Assembly (NCBI GenBank): GCA_938082635.1
Contig: CALLLI010000052.1
Location: 1 to 40,795, forward strand
Reading direction: 5' to 3'
From: an uncultured Verrucomicrobiales bacterium
GTDB taxonomy: Bacteria; Verrucomicrobiota; Verrucomicrobiia; Verrucomicrobiales; DEV007
Length of the DNA: 40,795 bases
In this document: one piece after another, positions 31,566-40,523 of the stretch
Layout of the letters: each line of letters begins with the position of its first letter
How positions within the stretch are numbered: the first letter of the stretch is position 1
Notes under the pieces: model-generated
The model's input: only the letters and a program-made list of their open reading frames with translations
Database searches by the model: none
What the model was told of the DNA's origin: nothing
Position numbers and translations under genes: made by a program

Positions 31566-31592
31566 CAGATCGAGTGTGGGTAGACAGGTATG

Positions 31593-31636
31593 CTAGGAAA
31601 TGCTATCCCCAAGTCTAGGAAATGCTATCCCCAAGT
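31593..31636. repeat. Perfect 22-bp tandem duplication upstream of the methyltransferase
   Basis: CTAGGAAATGCTATCCCCAAGT occurs at 31593-31614 and again at 31615-31636 with no mismatch, ending one base before ATG 31638. Because 22 is not a multiple of three, changes in copy number would shift any upstream reading frame and alter the leader length. Confidence 0.9.
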
Positions 31637-31637
31637 T

Positions 31638-32510
31638 ATGCCCAAGCTACAGGAAATTCACGAAGCGAATCGTCGTTCTTGGAATCATGCCACGGCGCGG
31701 CACAATGATCACAAGGGGGATCAAGCCGCGTTCCTTCGCGGTGGCGGGTCGACGCTCTTCCCTGAAGAGTCTGACTTGTTAGGTGATCTCAGTGGCAAGT
31801 CCCTTGTTCATTTGCAGTGCAATTGCGGGCAAGACTCTCTCAGCATCGCCAAACACAGTGGGGCGCATGTGCTAGGGATCGACATCAGTGAAGAAGCGAT
31901 TGCTGTGGCGGAAGCCCTCGCCGAGGCGAGTGGGATTAAGGGGAACTTCGTGCAGTCAGATCTCTTTGACTGGTTTGCTCAACCTGAGTTGCCCACCGCT
32001 GACGTGGTCTTCTCCTCCTATGGTGCCATTCCCTGGCTCTCTGATATTAAGAAATGGGGGCAGGGGGTCGAGCGCCTGCTCAAGCCGGGTGGACGTTTCG
32101 TGCTCGTTGAGTTTCACCCGTTGTTTTTTATCTTTGATGACGAGGGAAATTGGAAGCCAGCCTTTGATTACATGGGCGGGGCGATGGTCGAGGACATCGA
32201 TGGTGTAGGAGACTATGTTGGAGATTCTGGGAATGGGCTCATTGGCAATGCTGAAGGAGCCGAGGCGGTGACGACGCCCTATGAGAACCCTCATGTAGCT
32301 TACTCGTTCTCGTGGGGGCTGGGTGATGTGATTGGTGCCTTGCTGCAAACGGGTCTGCGGGTCTCCCATCTTCAGGAATACCCGTATTGCAATGGATGGA
32401 GGCCTTTTCCTGAAATGATTGAGAAGGAGGGGCGCCGCATTTACCTTCCTGAGGAGTTGCCTAAGATGCCATTAATGTATTCGTTGGTCTGTGAGAAACC
32501 TTTGTCTTAG
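31638..32510 (+). CDS. Class I SAM-dependent methyltransferase
   Basis: A 290-residue protein starting at ATG 31638. A longer in-frame start at 31590 would translate the tandem repeat and is rejected. Motif I is LVHLQCNCGQDSLSIA, the variant of the 'LHLQCxxGxDTLSxA' branch, followed by VLGIDISEEAI (acidic motif), NFVQSDLFD, DVVFSSYGAIPWL and LKPGGRFVLVEF. The C-terminal part is a substrate lid (HVAYSFSWGLGDVIGALLQTG). Members are annotated only as small-molecule methyltransferases; the substrate is unknown. No strong ribosome-binding site lies ahead of the ATG. The downstream lipoprotein gene starts 13 bases after the stop, so the two are probably co-transcribed. Confidence 0.85.
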   Translation: MPKLQEIHEANRRSWNHATARHNDHKGDQAAFLRGGGSTLFPEESDLLGDLSGKSLVHLQCNCGQDSLSIAKHSGAHVLGIDISEEAIAVAEALAEASGIKGNFVQSDLFDWFAQPELPTADVVFSSYGAIPWLSDIKKWGQGVERLLKPGGRFVLVEFHPLFFIFDDEGNWKPAFDYMGGAMVEDIDGVGDYVGDSGNGLIGNAEGAEAVTTPYENPHVAYSFSWGLGDVIGALLQTGLRVSHLQEYPYCNGWRPFPEMIEKEGRRIYLPEELPKMPLMYSLVCEKPLS

Positions 32511-32523
32511 TTCGAGCGCTTCT

Positions 32524-34302
32524 ATGTTCAAATGCCTGTCTTTGTTAGGGCTTTGGGGGCTCTTCGCGAGCTGTTCTTCGGTTCGTTTTGAGCCGATTGC
32601 GACCGGAGAGGGCTATGAGCATTTGGGACGTAGTGCGCTCAGCGACCACGGCTTGACCAAGGTCACGGTGGCAGCCATGAAACAGGCGGGGGTATCTCAT
32701 GGAGATCTGAAACGTGCGCCATTGGAAGCGCTTGCGGATTTCGAACGAAACGTCGGGCGTGATCGTGATTCTCAGAAAGCCTTTGTGGAGCAGTGTGTAG
32801 ACGCGGCGAATCACCTTCAAGAAGATGGCGAAACCGACCAAGCCCTGGGGCTTTACATACTCGCAGCAGAACGCACCCTTCCCCAGCTTCATGAGCGCAC
32901 GAGCCATAGTGGCGTCTTCTTTGCTCATGCGCATCAGTTTGCCGTAGCACGAGTGGTAGAGCTTCTCAACGAGCGCCGCAGCGTTGTCGGAATATCCTCT
33001 ATTAATGGGAAGTATGGCCTGCGCGTGAATACGGTGGAGTCAGGTGATCGAGTCGATCCGTTTCACTTTGATAGTCTAGTGGCTGCAGACTCGGTGCAGG
33101 TGAACGGCTTTAGTAAGCGTGTCAATCAGTTAGGAGTGGGGTCTTCCTTCGTTGCAGGGACGAATCCTCCCGAGGATCCGAGTAAGCAGCCCTACTTCCC
33201 ATTGGGTGGCCTCTATCAGCCGCTCTCAGCAGTGCTTAGCTTTCAGGGGCGTCAGGTAACACTGACGTTTTACGATTCGTTGCGCGAAGATAGTTTAAAG
33301 GTTGGAGGGAAAGAACTGCCTTTGGCAACGGACTACTCCGCCTCTTGGGCACGTTTCGTAGATCAAGACCCGAATAAGGGGGCCTTTCTTGGTCTGTTTC
33401 GGCCAGGCGCTTCGAATGGGTTCATGCGTTTGACCCTAACAGAGCCTTTCCGGAAAGATGCCATTCCAGTGATCTTTGTGCATGGTTTGGCGTCGAATGG
33501 GGCCACTTGGGATGAGGCAATCAATGGTCTTCTTGCTGATCCCTTGGTTCGCGAGCGGTATCAGTTCTGGATCTATCAATATCCTTCTGGCTATCCTTTC
33601 ATTTATGTGGCAGCGGATTTGCGGCGGACGATCCGAGAAGTGCGAACGCATTATGATCCGGCAGACAGCTTGCCTGTCTTAGATAAGATGGTCCTCATTG
33701 GCCACAGCATGGGTGGGCTCATTTCTAGTGCGCAGATTCGGCGAACGAATGATGGCTCGATGAAGCAGTATTTCAAACGGCCTCTAAATCAGCTCAGTGT
33801 GGATCAGGCGACTAAGGATCAGCTCCGTGACCTGCTCTACATGAACCCGGAAGGCTACATCCGACGCGCTATCTTTGTGTCGACGCCGCACCGTGGCAGC
33901 ACGATTGCTGATGGTTGGATCGGTCGTCTCACTTCGCGTCTTATCAAGTTGCCGAACGACTTGCTGACCCTCAATCTGACAGGAATCATGCAGGAGATCA
34001 CGGATACCGGGTTGTCGATGATCGATCTTGCTCCTAATAGTGTGATGCGTTTACAATACTACAATCCTGTTCTCAAGACCTTGAGTGAATTGCCGATCGA
34101 TGAACGCGTTACGTTTCATACAATTTGCGGTGATCGAGGCTTGGGAAATGCGCCGTTGAGTTCAGATGGCGTGGTGAGCTATGCGAGTTCGCATCTTGAG
34201 GGGGCCACTTCAGAGAAAGTCGTCGGCTCCCGGCATAGCGCTCACCGCCATCCTGATGCGATCAATGAGATCCGCCGGATCTTGACGCTGCATCTGGAAT
34301 AA
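32524..34302 (+). CDS. Lipoprotein alpha/beta hydrolase (lipase-like)
   Basis: A 592-residue protein starting at ATG 32524, which gives a lipoprotein signal (MFKCLSLLGLWGLFASC) with a usable though imperfect lipobox (FASC, Cys17). The first 290 residues are a helical, TPR-like segment and a beta-rich segment with no family I know. The C-terminal hydrolase has an oxyanion region VIFVHGLASNG (about 317-327), the nucleophile LIGHSMGG (Ser395) and a probable catalytic His in SRHSAHRHP near the end. VSTPHRGS is typical of PGAP1/lipase-like enzymes. It probably acts at the outer membrane on lipids or esters. It lies three bases from the convergent apbE. Confidence 0.78.
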   Translation: MFKCLSLLGLWGLFASCSSVRFEPIATGEGYEHLGRSALSDHGLTKVTVAAMKQAGVSHGDLKRAPLEALADFERNVGRDRDSQKAFVEQCVDAANHLQEDGETDQALGLYILAAERTLPQLHERTSHSGVFFAHAHQFAVARVVELLNERRSVVGISSINGKYGLRVNTVESGDRVDPFHFDSLVAADSVQVNGFSKRVNQLGVGSSFVAGTNPPEDPSKQPYFPLGGLYQPLSAVLSFQGRQVTLTFYDSLREDSLKVGGKELPLATDYSASWARFVDQDPNKGAFLGLFRPGASNGFMRLTLTEPFRKDAIPVIFVHGLASNGATWDEAINGLLADPLVRERYQFWIYQYPSGYPFIYVAADLRRTIREVRTHYDPADSLPVLDKMVLIGHSMGGLISSAQIRRTNDGSMKQYFKRPLNQLSVDQATKDQLRDLLYMNPEGYIRRAIFVSTPHRGSTIADGWIGRLTSRLIKLPNDLLTLNLTGIMQEITDTGLSMIDLAPNSVMRLQYYNPVLKTLSELPIDERVTFHTICGDRGLGNAPLSSDGVVSYASSHLEGATSEKVVGSRHSAHRHPDAINEIRRILTLHLE

Positions 34303-34305
34303 AGC

Positions 34306-35094
34306 CTAGCCCATCATCACGGTGACCTCGGGATGAGCCTCACAGAAGCACTTGATCTCTTCGTCAGACATCACTAAAGCCGCCGTGGACAAAGCGTCTG
34401 CAAGGGCGGCGGATTCCGTTTGCACCCAAGTACGCTGGCGCTCCGTTTCCACGGGTTGTCCTGTGCGGGGATCGATAATGTGTTGACCCTGTACTTCAAA
34501 TCCGGACGCGCTCAGAGCCTGACCCTTCAGCGCAATCACCCCGTAGGGGCCAATCGTCGCGGGCCAGCCTTCTGCTTCTGCGCTTTCGTTGCCTATGGCT
34601 AGAAACGTACTCCCACCTGCATCGAGAAAGGCGCTGGTGATATTATGCTCTTGATAGAGCTGGGTAATCTCATCCAAGGCGAAACCTTTGCCTAGTCCAC
34701 CCAGATCCAGCGCCAAACCAGAAGCGGCGACTTGAATCCGTTGATTCTCACATAGCACAAATTGTTCCATGCCGGAAGTCCAGTTCTCCCACGATGAGGC
34801 ATCGCGTGTTACCGTGATGTCAAAGGCTCCATTCGTTTCGTGCCAGACCGCCTTGGCCAGTTCCAGGCATTCGTAGGTTTCTCGGCTCACGTGCAAGTGT
34901 CCTTCCGCTTGCAGTCGGCCTAGCTGACTGACATAGGATGAGGACTTGAAACGACTGAGATCTTCCTCCACGCGATCAATCACAGCGATGGCTTGCTCCG
35001 CTGCCCATGCAGCAGATTCAGCATCTTCGTCGACAATGCTAATCGTCCACGGCGTGGCCATCGCGCGGTGATCGAATCGATGGATCTTACTCAT
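34306..35094 (-). CDS. apbE: FAD:protein FMN transferase (ApbE family), no signal peptide
   Basis: A 262-residue protein with the ApbE core. It has LSRFKSSSYVSQL near the start, NGAFDITV, the nucleotide/metal motif LALDLGGLGKGFALD, the strand FLDAGGSTFLAIG, ALSASG and HIIDPRTGQPV, and the Mg-binding TESAALADALSTAALVM (Asp and Ser/Thr ligands). ApbE attaches FMN through a phosphoester to Thr/Ser of target proteins, such as NqrB/NqrC and RnfG/RnfD. Most are periplasmic lipoproteins; here the sequence starts MSKIHRFDHRAMATPW with no signal sequence, so it may act in the cytoplasm or use an unrecognised start. It follows the Agl23-like gene by five bases at the end of the tol unit. No flavinylated target is adjacent. 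Confidence 0.88.
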   Translation of the reverse strand: MSKIHRFDHRAMATPWTISIVDEDAESAAWAAEQAIAVIDRVEEDLSRFKSSSYVSQLGRLQAEGHLHVSRETYECLELAKAVWHETNGAFDITVTRDASSWENWTSGMEQFVLCENQRIQVAASGLALDLGGLGKGFALDEITQLYQEHNITSAFLDAGGSTFLAIGNESAEAEGWPATIGPYGVIALKGQALSASGFEVQGQHIIDPRTGQPVETERQRTWVQTESAALADALSTAALVMSDEEIKCFCEAHPEVTVMMG

Positions 35095-35099
35095 CGTTG

Positions 35100-36689
35100 T
35101 TAGCCTCTAGAATCTAAGAAACGTTCGTAGAGTCCTTTCTCCACGTAGTTGTAGACTTTGAGATCGTCACGAATCCCATACATGGTCTCATAGGCATGGG
35201 TCTCGGACGTGGCTTCCATCATGGCGGCATCATACTCGGGAGAGATGATCACGACATCTTGGGTGCGCAGAACGTTGGGATCGCTTGGTAAGGTTCTTGC
35301 TAGTCCAAGATTAGGAAACGTACGAAAGTACCAAGGCAGAGGCCAGCCGACATCTTTATCGCATAAGGCGATAGTCAATTCCTTCCCCTGAGGATGCACT
35401 GCTGCCATGTCATGGACATTGCGCACAAGATCCATAAGCTTCGCAGGTGTGTGGGCGTAGACGAAAGGGTTCCGATAGTCTGCGCGGAAAGTGGTCGTGC
35501 TGTTCCTGGTTTGTTTGGATAAATCGACCAATCCCCAGCTAAACGTGAGCAAGGCAATCACGGGCACGATGTGGTAGAAGCGCCGAAGACTAACCAAGAA
35601 AGCGAGCCCGAGGCCAGCCATGAGCATTAGGGTGAACACCCAGCAAAGCATGCTCCATGGCGTCTTGTAAGGAATGGCGGAGTAGATGGCCGTGGTAAGG
35701 ATGGTGTAGAGTGCGATCCAACGCCAGAAGACGGTGTCGCCCAGGCGCTTGACCGCCGGAGTGAACGCGACGACGAGGCCAATGGCTCCAAAGAAGAGTG
35801 TCAGGGATTCGGTCCAATAAGGGCCACCCTCAGGCTGTCGATTCCAGGCAAGCACCTTGAGATAGTAGGTCCAGGGCTTCTCATGGCCGCTGCCTTCTGC
35901 TCGCTCGAAATAGAGGAGGTAGGTGCGGACGCTTTCCCAGATTGCTTCTGGTTCACGAAAGAGGACACTGAAACCGATCATCGAAACTAGGAGGCCCAAG
36001 CCAACAGAAGCTCCCAAGTGTTTCCAATGCTGGCCCGCACTCGGGAGGTGGCTGCGGTGACTCCACAGGATCACGGCACCAGCCACGACCATGGTGAAGA
36101 ATGAGATCGCTCCTGTTTCTTTGGTCATGTGAGTGAGCCCACCAGCCACTCCGAAGAGGATAGCCCACCCGTAATCGGGACGTTTCACATAGCGCCAAGC
36201 CGAGATCATCGAGACGGTGATCCAGAAGATCATGGGAATCTCCATGATGTAGTAGCGGCTGTAGTAGACCATGATCGGGCTCATGGCGAAGAGGATGGCT
36301 CCTCCTAAGAGAGCGACGGATCCGAGTTCCTCGCGCCAAGCCCAGAGTAGTAAGAGGAGCGCCACGCCATAAGCAGCGGGAATGGCGCGTAACGTGAAAT
36401 CCGTTAGGCTGGCACCAGTGGTTTCTCCCCGGAGCCATGTCAGCGGGAGTGTGCTGTAGATCAAGCCAGGACCATGCAGGTCCTTGGGATTGTAGCGGTA
36501 CTCGCCATCGTCGATCAGCTTGCCGAGTTTCCGTCCCTGAACGGCTTCGTCCATGTGAAACGGGCGGTAGAGCAAGCTGGCCTTGTCCCTCTGTGAGTGG
36601 TCCCATCGAATGGTCAATCCGTGGAAACGGAGGTATCCACCGATACCGAGGACAATCAGAAACAGAGCGACGACAAGGCTTCTAGGCAT
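35100..36689 (-). CDS. Agl23-like (TIGR03663) polytopic glycosyltransferase
   Basis: A 529-residue protein taken from ATG 36689; a TTG six codons upstream overlaps tolB. A catalytic-type acidic loop after the first helix (FHMDEAVQG) is followed by NPKDLHGPGLIY and about ten hydrophobic helices. A soluble C-terminal domain (about 405-529) contains ADYRNPFVYAHTP and VVIISPEYD. This is the layout of GT-C dolichyl/undecaprenyl-phosphate sugar transferases of the TIGR03663 family, described as flippase activity-associated Agl23. These add sugars to lipids or proteins on the outer face of the cytoplasmic membrane; the substrate is unknown. The place directly after tolB suggests co-expression with the Tol complex. 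Confidence 0.78.
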   Translation of the reverse strand: MPRSLVVALFLIVLGIGGYLRFHGLTIRWDHSQRDKASLLYRPFHMDEAVQGRKLGKLIDDGEYRYNPKDLHGPGLIYSTLPLTWLRGETTGASLTDFTLRAIPAAYGVALLLLLWAWREELGSVALLGGAILFAMSPIMVYYSRYYIMEIPMIFWITVSMISAWRYVKRPDYGWAILFGVAGGLTHMTKETGAISFFTMVVAGAVILWSHRSHLPSAGQHWKHLGASVGLGLLVSMIGFSVLFREPEAIWESVRTYLLYFERAEGSGHEKPWTYYLKVLAWNRQPEGGPYWTESLTLFFGAIGLVVAFTPAVKRLGDTVFWRWIALYTILTTAIYSAIPYKTPWSMLCWVFTLMLMAGLGLAFLVSLRRFYHIVPVIALLTFSWGLVDLSKQTRNSTTTFRADYRNPFVYAHTPAKLMDLVRNVHDMAAVHPQGKELTIALCDKDVGWPLPWYFRTFPNLGLARTLPSDPNVLRTQDVVIISPEYDAAMMEATSETHAYETMYGIRDDLKVYNYVEKGLYERFLDSRG

Positions 36690-36694
36690 CAACC

Positions 36695-37858
36695 TTATCG
36701 TCCCCAAGAAGGCTCACTGATACCAGACACATTTACGGCGAGGCGTTGCACCGTGCCGGTGTCGACATTCAGTCGATAAAGCGACCCGCTGGATGCAAAG
36801 GCGAGGTGCCGTGAATCGGGTGCCCATGTAGGGTCCTCTCCGGCACGTAAGCGTGTCGTCTTGCCAGTGCGGAAATCGTGTAATGCGATAACAATGCCAC
36901 CTGCTTTGGCGGTGAAGGCGAGTCGGTTGCCGTCGGGCGACCAAGCTGGCTCGGTGCAATAGCCGTAGCCGAGTGAAAGTTGTTTGGCACTTCCGCCGGA
37001 TGCTCCCACGCGGTAGAGCTGAGGGCGACCAGTTTGATCGGAGCTGTAGATGATCTCCGATCCGTTAGGGGACCACGTCGGTGAGGATTCGCTCGCTGCG
37101 GAGCGGGTGAGGACGCGTGGACGCCCGCCACCTCGACTGACGACGTAGAGTTCCTTGTTTCCGGAGAAGCTCATGGTGCACGCGATACGACCGCCGTCCG
37201 GGGAAATGGCGGCCCCACCATTGGTGCCTGGCGTATTGATGATTCGGCGCCGGTTGCTGCCGTCTACGTGGATGGTGTAAATGTCTGGGTAGCCACTAGC
37301 GTAGCTCGTGTAAGCGACGTAGCCACCTTTAGTGCTGAAGCTAGGGGAGACGCAAATGCCTCGGTCGCGGGTGAGCTGCTTCACACCTGAGCCATCGGCA
37401 AGGCATTGAAAGATCTCTTTGCGATCACCGCCACGGCCTACAAACACGAGACTCGTGCCATTGATTCCAGGAACGCCCGTGATGGCTTCGGTAATGTCGT
37501 CGGCAAGGCGAGCGATGTTGACATCGATGCTGGCATTTTTATAGCCTTTGCGGAACATGGACTGTCCTTGTGGCCCTGTGAGGGTTCCGTCGACTCTTCG
37601 TCCATCGCTTCCTCCGGTGACGACAAAGAGTCCTGGTCCAGGTGCCTTGATATTGAAATAGCCGGAGTCTCGCAAGCGCTTGCTCAGTGTGCGGGCGACG
37701 CCAGCTCCTGAAGGGCCCCCAAAGTTTCCGATGGCCACGTCAAATTTACTCGAGCCTCGAACGATGATCTCATCCTGTGCTTGCGTGCCCAAAAGCATCA
37801 TGAGCAGAGCCAGGGGCGTCAGTATCGTTCGCACTATTATTGGTATTGAGTTCATCAT
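36695..37858 (-). CDS. tolB: TolB, periplasmic beta-propeller of the Tol-Pal system
   Basis: A 387-residue protein with a signal peptide (IVRTILTPLALLMMLLGTQAQ), an N-terminal mixed domain (about 30-140, FDVAIGNFGG, TLSKRLRDSGYF) and a six-bladed WD40-like propeller. The blades carry TolB motifs: GGYVAYTSYASGYPDIYTI, NTPGTNGGAAISPDGGRIA, NKELYVVS, PTWSPNGSEIIYSSD, EPAWSPDGNRLAFT and DPTWAPDSRHLAF. TolB links Pal and outer-membrane proteins to TolA during envelope constriction. It is slightly shorter than the E. coli protein (430). It lies 11 bases after the TolA-like gene. No pal or cpoB follows; the next gene is the Agl23-like transferase. Confidence 0.9.
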   Translation of the reverse strand: MMNSIPIIVRTILTPLALLMMLLGTQAQDEIIVRGSSKFDVAIGNFGGPSGAGVARTLSKRLRDSGYFNIKAPGPGLFVVTGGSDGRRVDGTLTGPQGQSMFRKGYKNASIDVNIARLADDITEAITGVPGINGTSLVFVGRGGDRKEIFQCLADGSGVKQLTRDRGICVSPSFSTKGGYVAYTSYASGYPDIYTIHVDGSNRRRIINTPGTNGGAAISPDGGRIACTMSFSGNKELYVVSRGGGRPRVLTRSAASESSPTWSPNGSEIIYSSDQTGRPQLYRVGASGGSAKQLSLGYGYCTEPAWSPDGNRLAFTAKAGGIVIALHDFRTGKTTRLRAGEDPTWAPDSRHLAFASSGSLYRLNVDTGTVQRLAVNVSGISEPSWGR

Positions 37859-37869
37859 GCTGGTGGGAT

Positions 37870-39156
37870 TCAGTCGATTTCAAACTTCACTTTAACTTCG
37901 TAGAGACTCTCTCCGTAACCGGGAGGCAGAGGCCTGAGCTCGGAGCCAATTTGCACCGCGTTGATGGCGGACCGATCTAAGTCGGAGTTGCCGGATTTCT
38001 GGCTGAGGCGAGAATAGACCACCTTGCCGGCGCGGTTGATACGCAAGAACACTTCGGGACGTCGATCCACCGCAATGCCCTTGGGGACCGTCCATCCCTT
38101 CCGAATCTTCTTCGCGACCTTCACGCCGTAGCCCGCCATGTCTACCTTGACGGGAGCAGGAGCGCCTCCGCCGCCACCTTTAGGTTTGGCAGGGACGATT
38201 GCTGGAGCGATGGCTGCCTGGCCGGTGCCGTTCGCTTCGCCGATGGGCTTGGCTTTGATCACCGCAGGCTGACCAACGATCTTGGCCTTCTCAATCCTAA
38301 GGGCTTCAGATCGCTTGCGTTCGAGTCGTTCTGCTAGGAACTTTGTCTCGTCAGCCTTGTGCTTTTCCTCAAGTTGATCGGCAAGTCTCTTCCGCCTCGC
38401 GGCTTCTTCTGCCGCTTGGCGTTGAGTTTCTGCTAGGCGTTCTTCCTTGTCCTTGCGCGTGATTTCTCTTTGTAATTCTTCTTCGAGAGCTTTCCGTTTG
38501 CGAGCTTCTTCAGTTTGTCGTTTCTGTGCTAGTAGAACGGCTTGGCGATCCTGCTCTCGCTTTGCCTTTGCAGCAAGCACGGCAGCCTCCTCACGCGCGC
38601 CTTGCTTCTGGGCCTCTGTCTTTCGTTGGCGCTGTGCTTCGGCAGCGTCCCGTTTCTCTTTTGTGGCGGCGAGCTCGCGTTTGCGTGTTGCCTCGGCCTC
38701 GCGTTGTTGTTTCGCATTAGCCAGCTCGACTAGTGCTAGCTTTGCCTCGGCTTCTTCGGCGCGCTTTTGCTGTTCTGTTAGCAAGGCTTTCTGCTTGGCG
38801 GCTTCTCGTTCTTTCTCCGCCGTGTCATCGATGACGATGGGTTCTGGTGGCAGCACTTGGGCCACCGGTGCTTTGGGAAGGACAAGGCGACTCTCAGGAT
38901 CATCGGGGAGATTCGCCGCGCTCGGTGGTGGTTTCGCTACAGTCTCGTTGAGCTTGGGTTCAGGCTTAACGCGATCAGACAGCGATAAGTTCAACTGAAT
39001 CGGTGGCTTGTCCTCTGGTGTCAGCGCTGCGGATTCAGAGGCCGCCAAGTCGTGCTGGCAGCCATTATTTCCAAAGACGAGCCAGCCGATGAAGCCAACA
39101 TGGGCTAAGATGACGGCCACAAAGATAAGCGAGAAACTGGTATCGCGATGTTTCAT
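37870..39156 (-). CDS. tolA: TolA/TonB-like energy-transducing protein
   Basis: A 428-residue protein with one N-terminal membrane helix (FSLIFVAVILAHVGFIGWLVF) and a Pro-rich stretch (about 50-115). A very long Lys/Glu/Ala/Arg helical rod (about 115-295, KEREAAKQKALLTEQQ...RRKRLADQLEEKHK) spans the periplasm. A Gly-rich hinge precedes a TonB/TolA C-terminal domain (about 335-428) with KKIRKGWTVP, VFLRINRAGKVVYSRL and SDLDRSAINAV. This is the plan of TolA, which carries proton-motive force from TolQR to TolB/Pal. The order tolQ-tolR-tolA-tolB supports Tol rather than TonB use. It lies 34 bases after tolR. Confidence 0.87.
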   Translation of the reverse strand: MKHRDTSFSLIFVAVILAHVGFIGWLVFGNNGCQHDLAASESAALTPEDKPPIQLNLSLSDRVKPEPKLNETVAKPPPSAANLPDDPESRLVLPKAPVAQVLPPEPIVIDDTAEKEREAAKQKALLTEQQKRAEEAEAKLALVELANAKQQREAEATRKRELAATKEKRDAAEAQRQRKTEAQKQGAREEAAVLAAKAKREQDRQAVLLAQKRQTEEARKRKALEEELQREITRKDKEERLAETQRQAAEEAARRKRLADQLEEKHKADETKFLAERLERKRSEALRIEKAKIVGQPAVIKAKPIGEANGTGQAAIAPAIVPAKPKGGGGGAPAPVKVDMAGYGVKVAKKIRKGWTVPKGIAVDRRPEVFLRINRAGKVVYSRLSQKSGNSDLDRSAINAVQIGSELRPLPPGYGESLYEVKVKFEID

Positions 39157-39190
39157 TCCTGATGGGAACTTGGGGCGAGGCGGGGACAGA

Positions 39191-39610
39191 TCAAGGATCG
39201 GATCGCGCCATGAATCCTACGTCCACAATGCCCTCGCTTTTCAGAAGGTCCAGCACAGGCATCACGCGTCCAAGGCTCAGAGAGGCGTCAGCTCGGATCA
39301 GCACGCCTAATTCTGGGCTCTTGGCCAACTCTTCAGCGAGGCGTCGTTTTAAATCGTCTTCGGTCATCACGTCACCTTCGATCTCCAGAACGCCCTGATT
39401 ATTCATGTCAATAATCACCGTGCGTTCAGCGGCGACGGCATCCCGCTTTGCCCGGGTAGTCGGGATGATCAGATCGACTCGGCTCGCCAAGAGTGGCGCT
39501 GTGATCATGAAGATGATGAGCAGCACAAAGGCCAGGTCGAGCAAGGGCGTCACATTGAGCTCCGCTAGAGTGCTCATGGGCTGCCGCCGCTGTCGTCTTG
39601 AACGGCTCAT
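39191..39610 (-). CDS. tolR: TolR/ExbD proton-channel subunit
   Basis: A 139-residue protein with one membrane helix holding the key Asp of the family (ELNVTPLLDLAFVLLIIFMIT; Asp of PLLDLAF). A small periplasmic domain follows (VIIDMNNQGVLEIEG, LKRRLAEELAK, VLIRADASLSLGRVMPVLDLL). With TolQ it forms the proton-driven stator. The start is fixed by the ATGA overlap with tolQ (39607-39610), so synthesis of the two subunits is coupled. Confidence 0.92.
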   Translation of the reverse strand: MSRSRRQRRQPMSTLAELNVTPLLDLAFVLLIIFMITAPLLASRVDLIIPTTRAKRDAVAAERTVIIDMNNQGVLEIEGDVMTEDDLKRRLAEELAKSPELGVLIRADASLSLGRVMPVLDLLKSEGIVDVGFMARSDP

Positions 39611-40440
39611 ACTTGATAATTGGAGTCCTCCGTTAGTGGAGACGGTGCGGGAGCGGGACGTTCCGTTGGTGGAGCGTTGTGTGAGGGGGCAACGGCTGCT
39701 TCTGCCAAGAAACGCTTTGTCAGGACGGTCTGTAGCTCGGAGGCAAAGTTGTCCAACCGTACCGTCATCACGCGGATGCGATTCACAATGAAGTTGTAGC
39801 CAAACATGGCAGGAATAGCTACTAGCAGGCCGACCACAGTCGTGACCAAGGCAGAAGAAACGCCGGGCGCAATGGTTTGTAAACTCGCGCCCCCGCTATC
39901 ACGAGCAACTCCGCTAAAGACGTCCATCACCCCCCAGACGGTTCCCAACAACCCGATGAAAGGCGCTCCGCTTACCGCTGTGGCGAGGATCGTCGTCTTG
40001 TCTTCAATGCGAATCGTGGCTTCACCCACTGCGCGATCAATCGAAGCATTCACGGCTTCCATCTGTGCAGAGGAGATCTTTGGCTCTAACGAATACTCGG
40101 TCACTTGCCCATCTTGCCGCGTCATCGCCGCAGAGAGGAAATAGGAGACCTCTGCGCAGGCCATTCGATAAACGTGGGCTTGAGGCGCAAAGGGGAATCG
40201 GTTTCCCATCTCGAAAAGCTCCAGAGGATTCTGTTGGCCGCGGAACATGACCAAGAAATGCTCCGTTTGTTTCCGCATCTTCCGGAGCTGGAAGAGCTTT
40301 GAGAACATGACCGACCAGCTAAAAGTCGAGAGCAGGGCCAGGCAGCCAACGATCGCGATACCCGCAGGTGTCGCCATGGACAACGTGTCCCAGCCTGATC
40401 CATCGCCTAAAATGGGAGAAAGTGCGTGTGTGATGGCCAA
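39607..40440 (-). CDS. tolQ: TolQ/ExbB proton-channel subunit
   Basis: A 277-residue inner-membrane protein with three helices (about 24-45, 150-175 and 195-220). It has the family motifs SGAPFIGLLGTVWGVMDVF and IAPGVSSALVTTVVGLLVAIPAMFGYN, and a Pro-rich C-terminal tail (NAPPTERPAPAPSP). TolQ pentamers hold the TolR dimer and use the proton gradient. The longest frame starts at TTG 40440 (after an in-frame TGA); ATG 40377 (MATPAGIAIVG) is an alternative that would drop 21 residues. It heads a six-gene minus-strand unit down to apbE. Confidence 0.9.
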   Translation of the reverse strand: MAITHALSPILGDGSGWDTLSMATPAGIAIVGCLALLSTFSWSVMFSKLFQLRKMRKQTEHFLVMFRGQQNPLELFEMGNRFPFAPQAHVYRMACAEVSYFLSAAMTRQDGQVTEYSLEPKISSAQMEAVNASIDRAVGEATIRIEDKTTILATAVSGAPFIGLLGTVWGVMDVFSGVARDSGGASLQTIAPGVSSALVTTVVGLLVAIPAMFGYNFIVNRIRVMTVRLDNFASELQTVLTKRFLAEAAVAPSHNAPPTERPAPAPSPLTEDSNYQV

Positions 40441-40523
40441 TTGGTTAAGAGCTCAAGATTGTTAAGAAATCCTAAGCGTAGGCACTTCCTCGGGAAATCC
40501 AAGGAATTTCCAAATGCGGGGCC

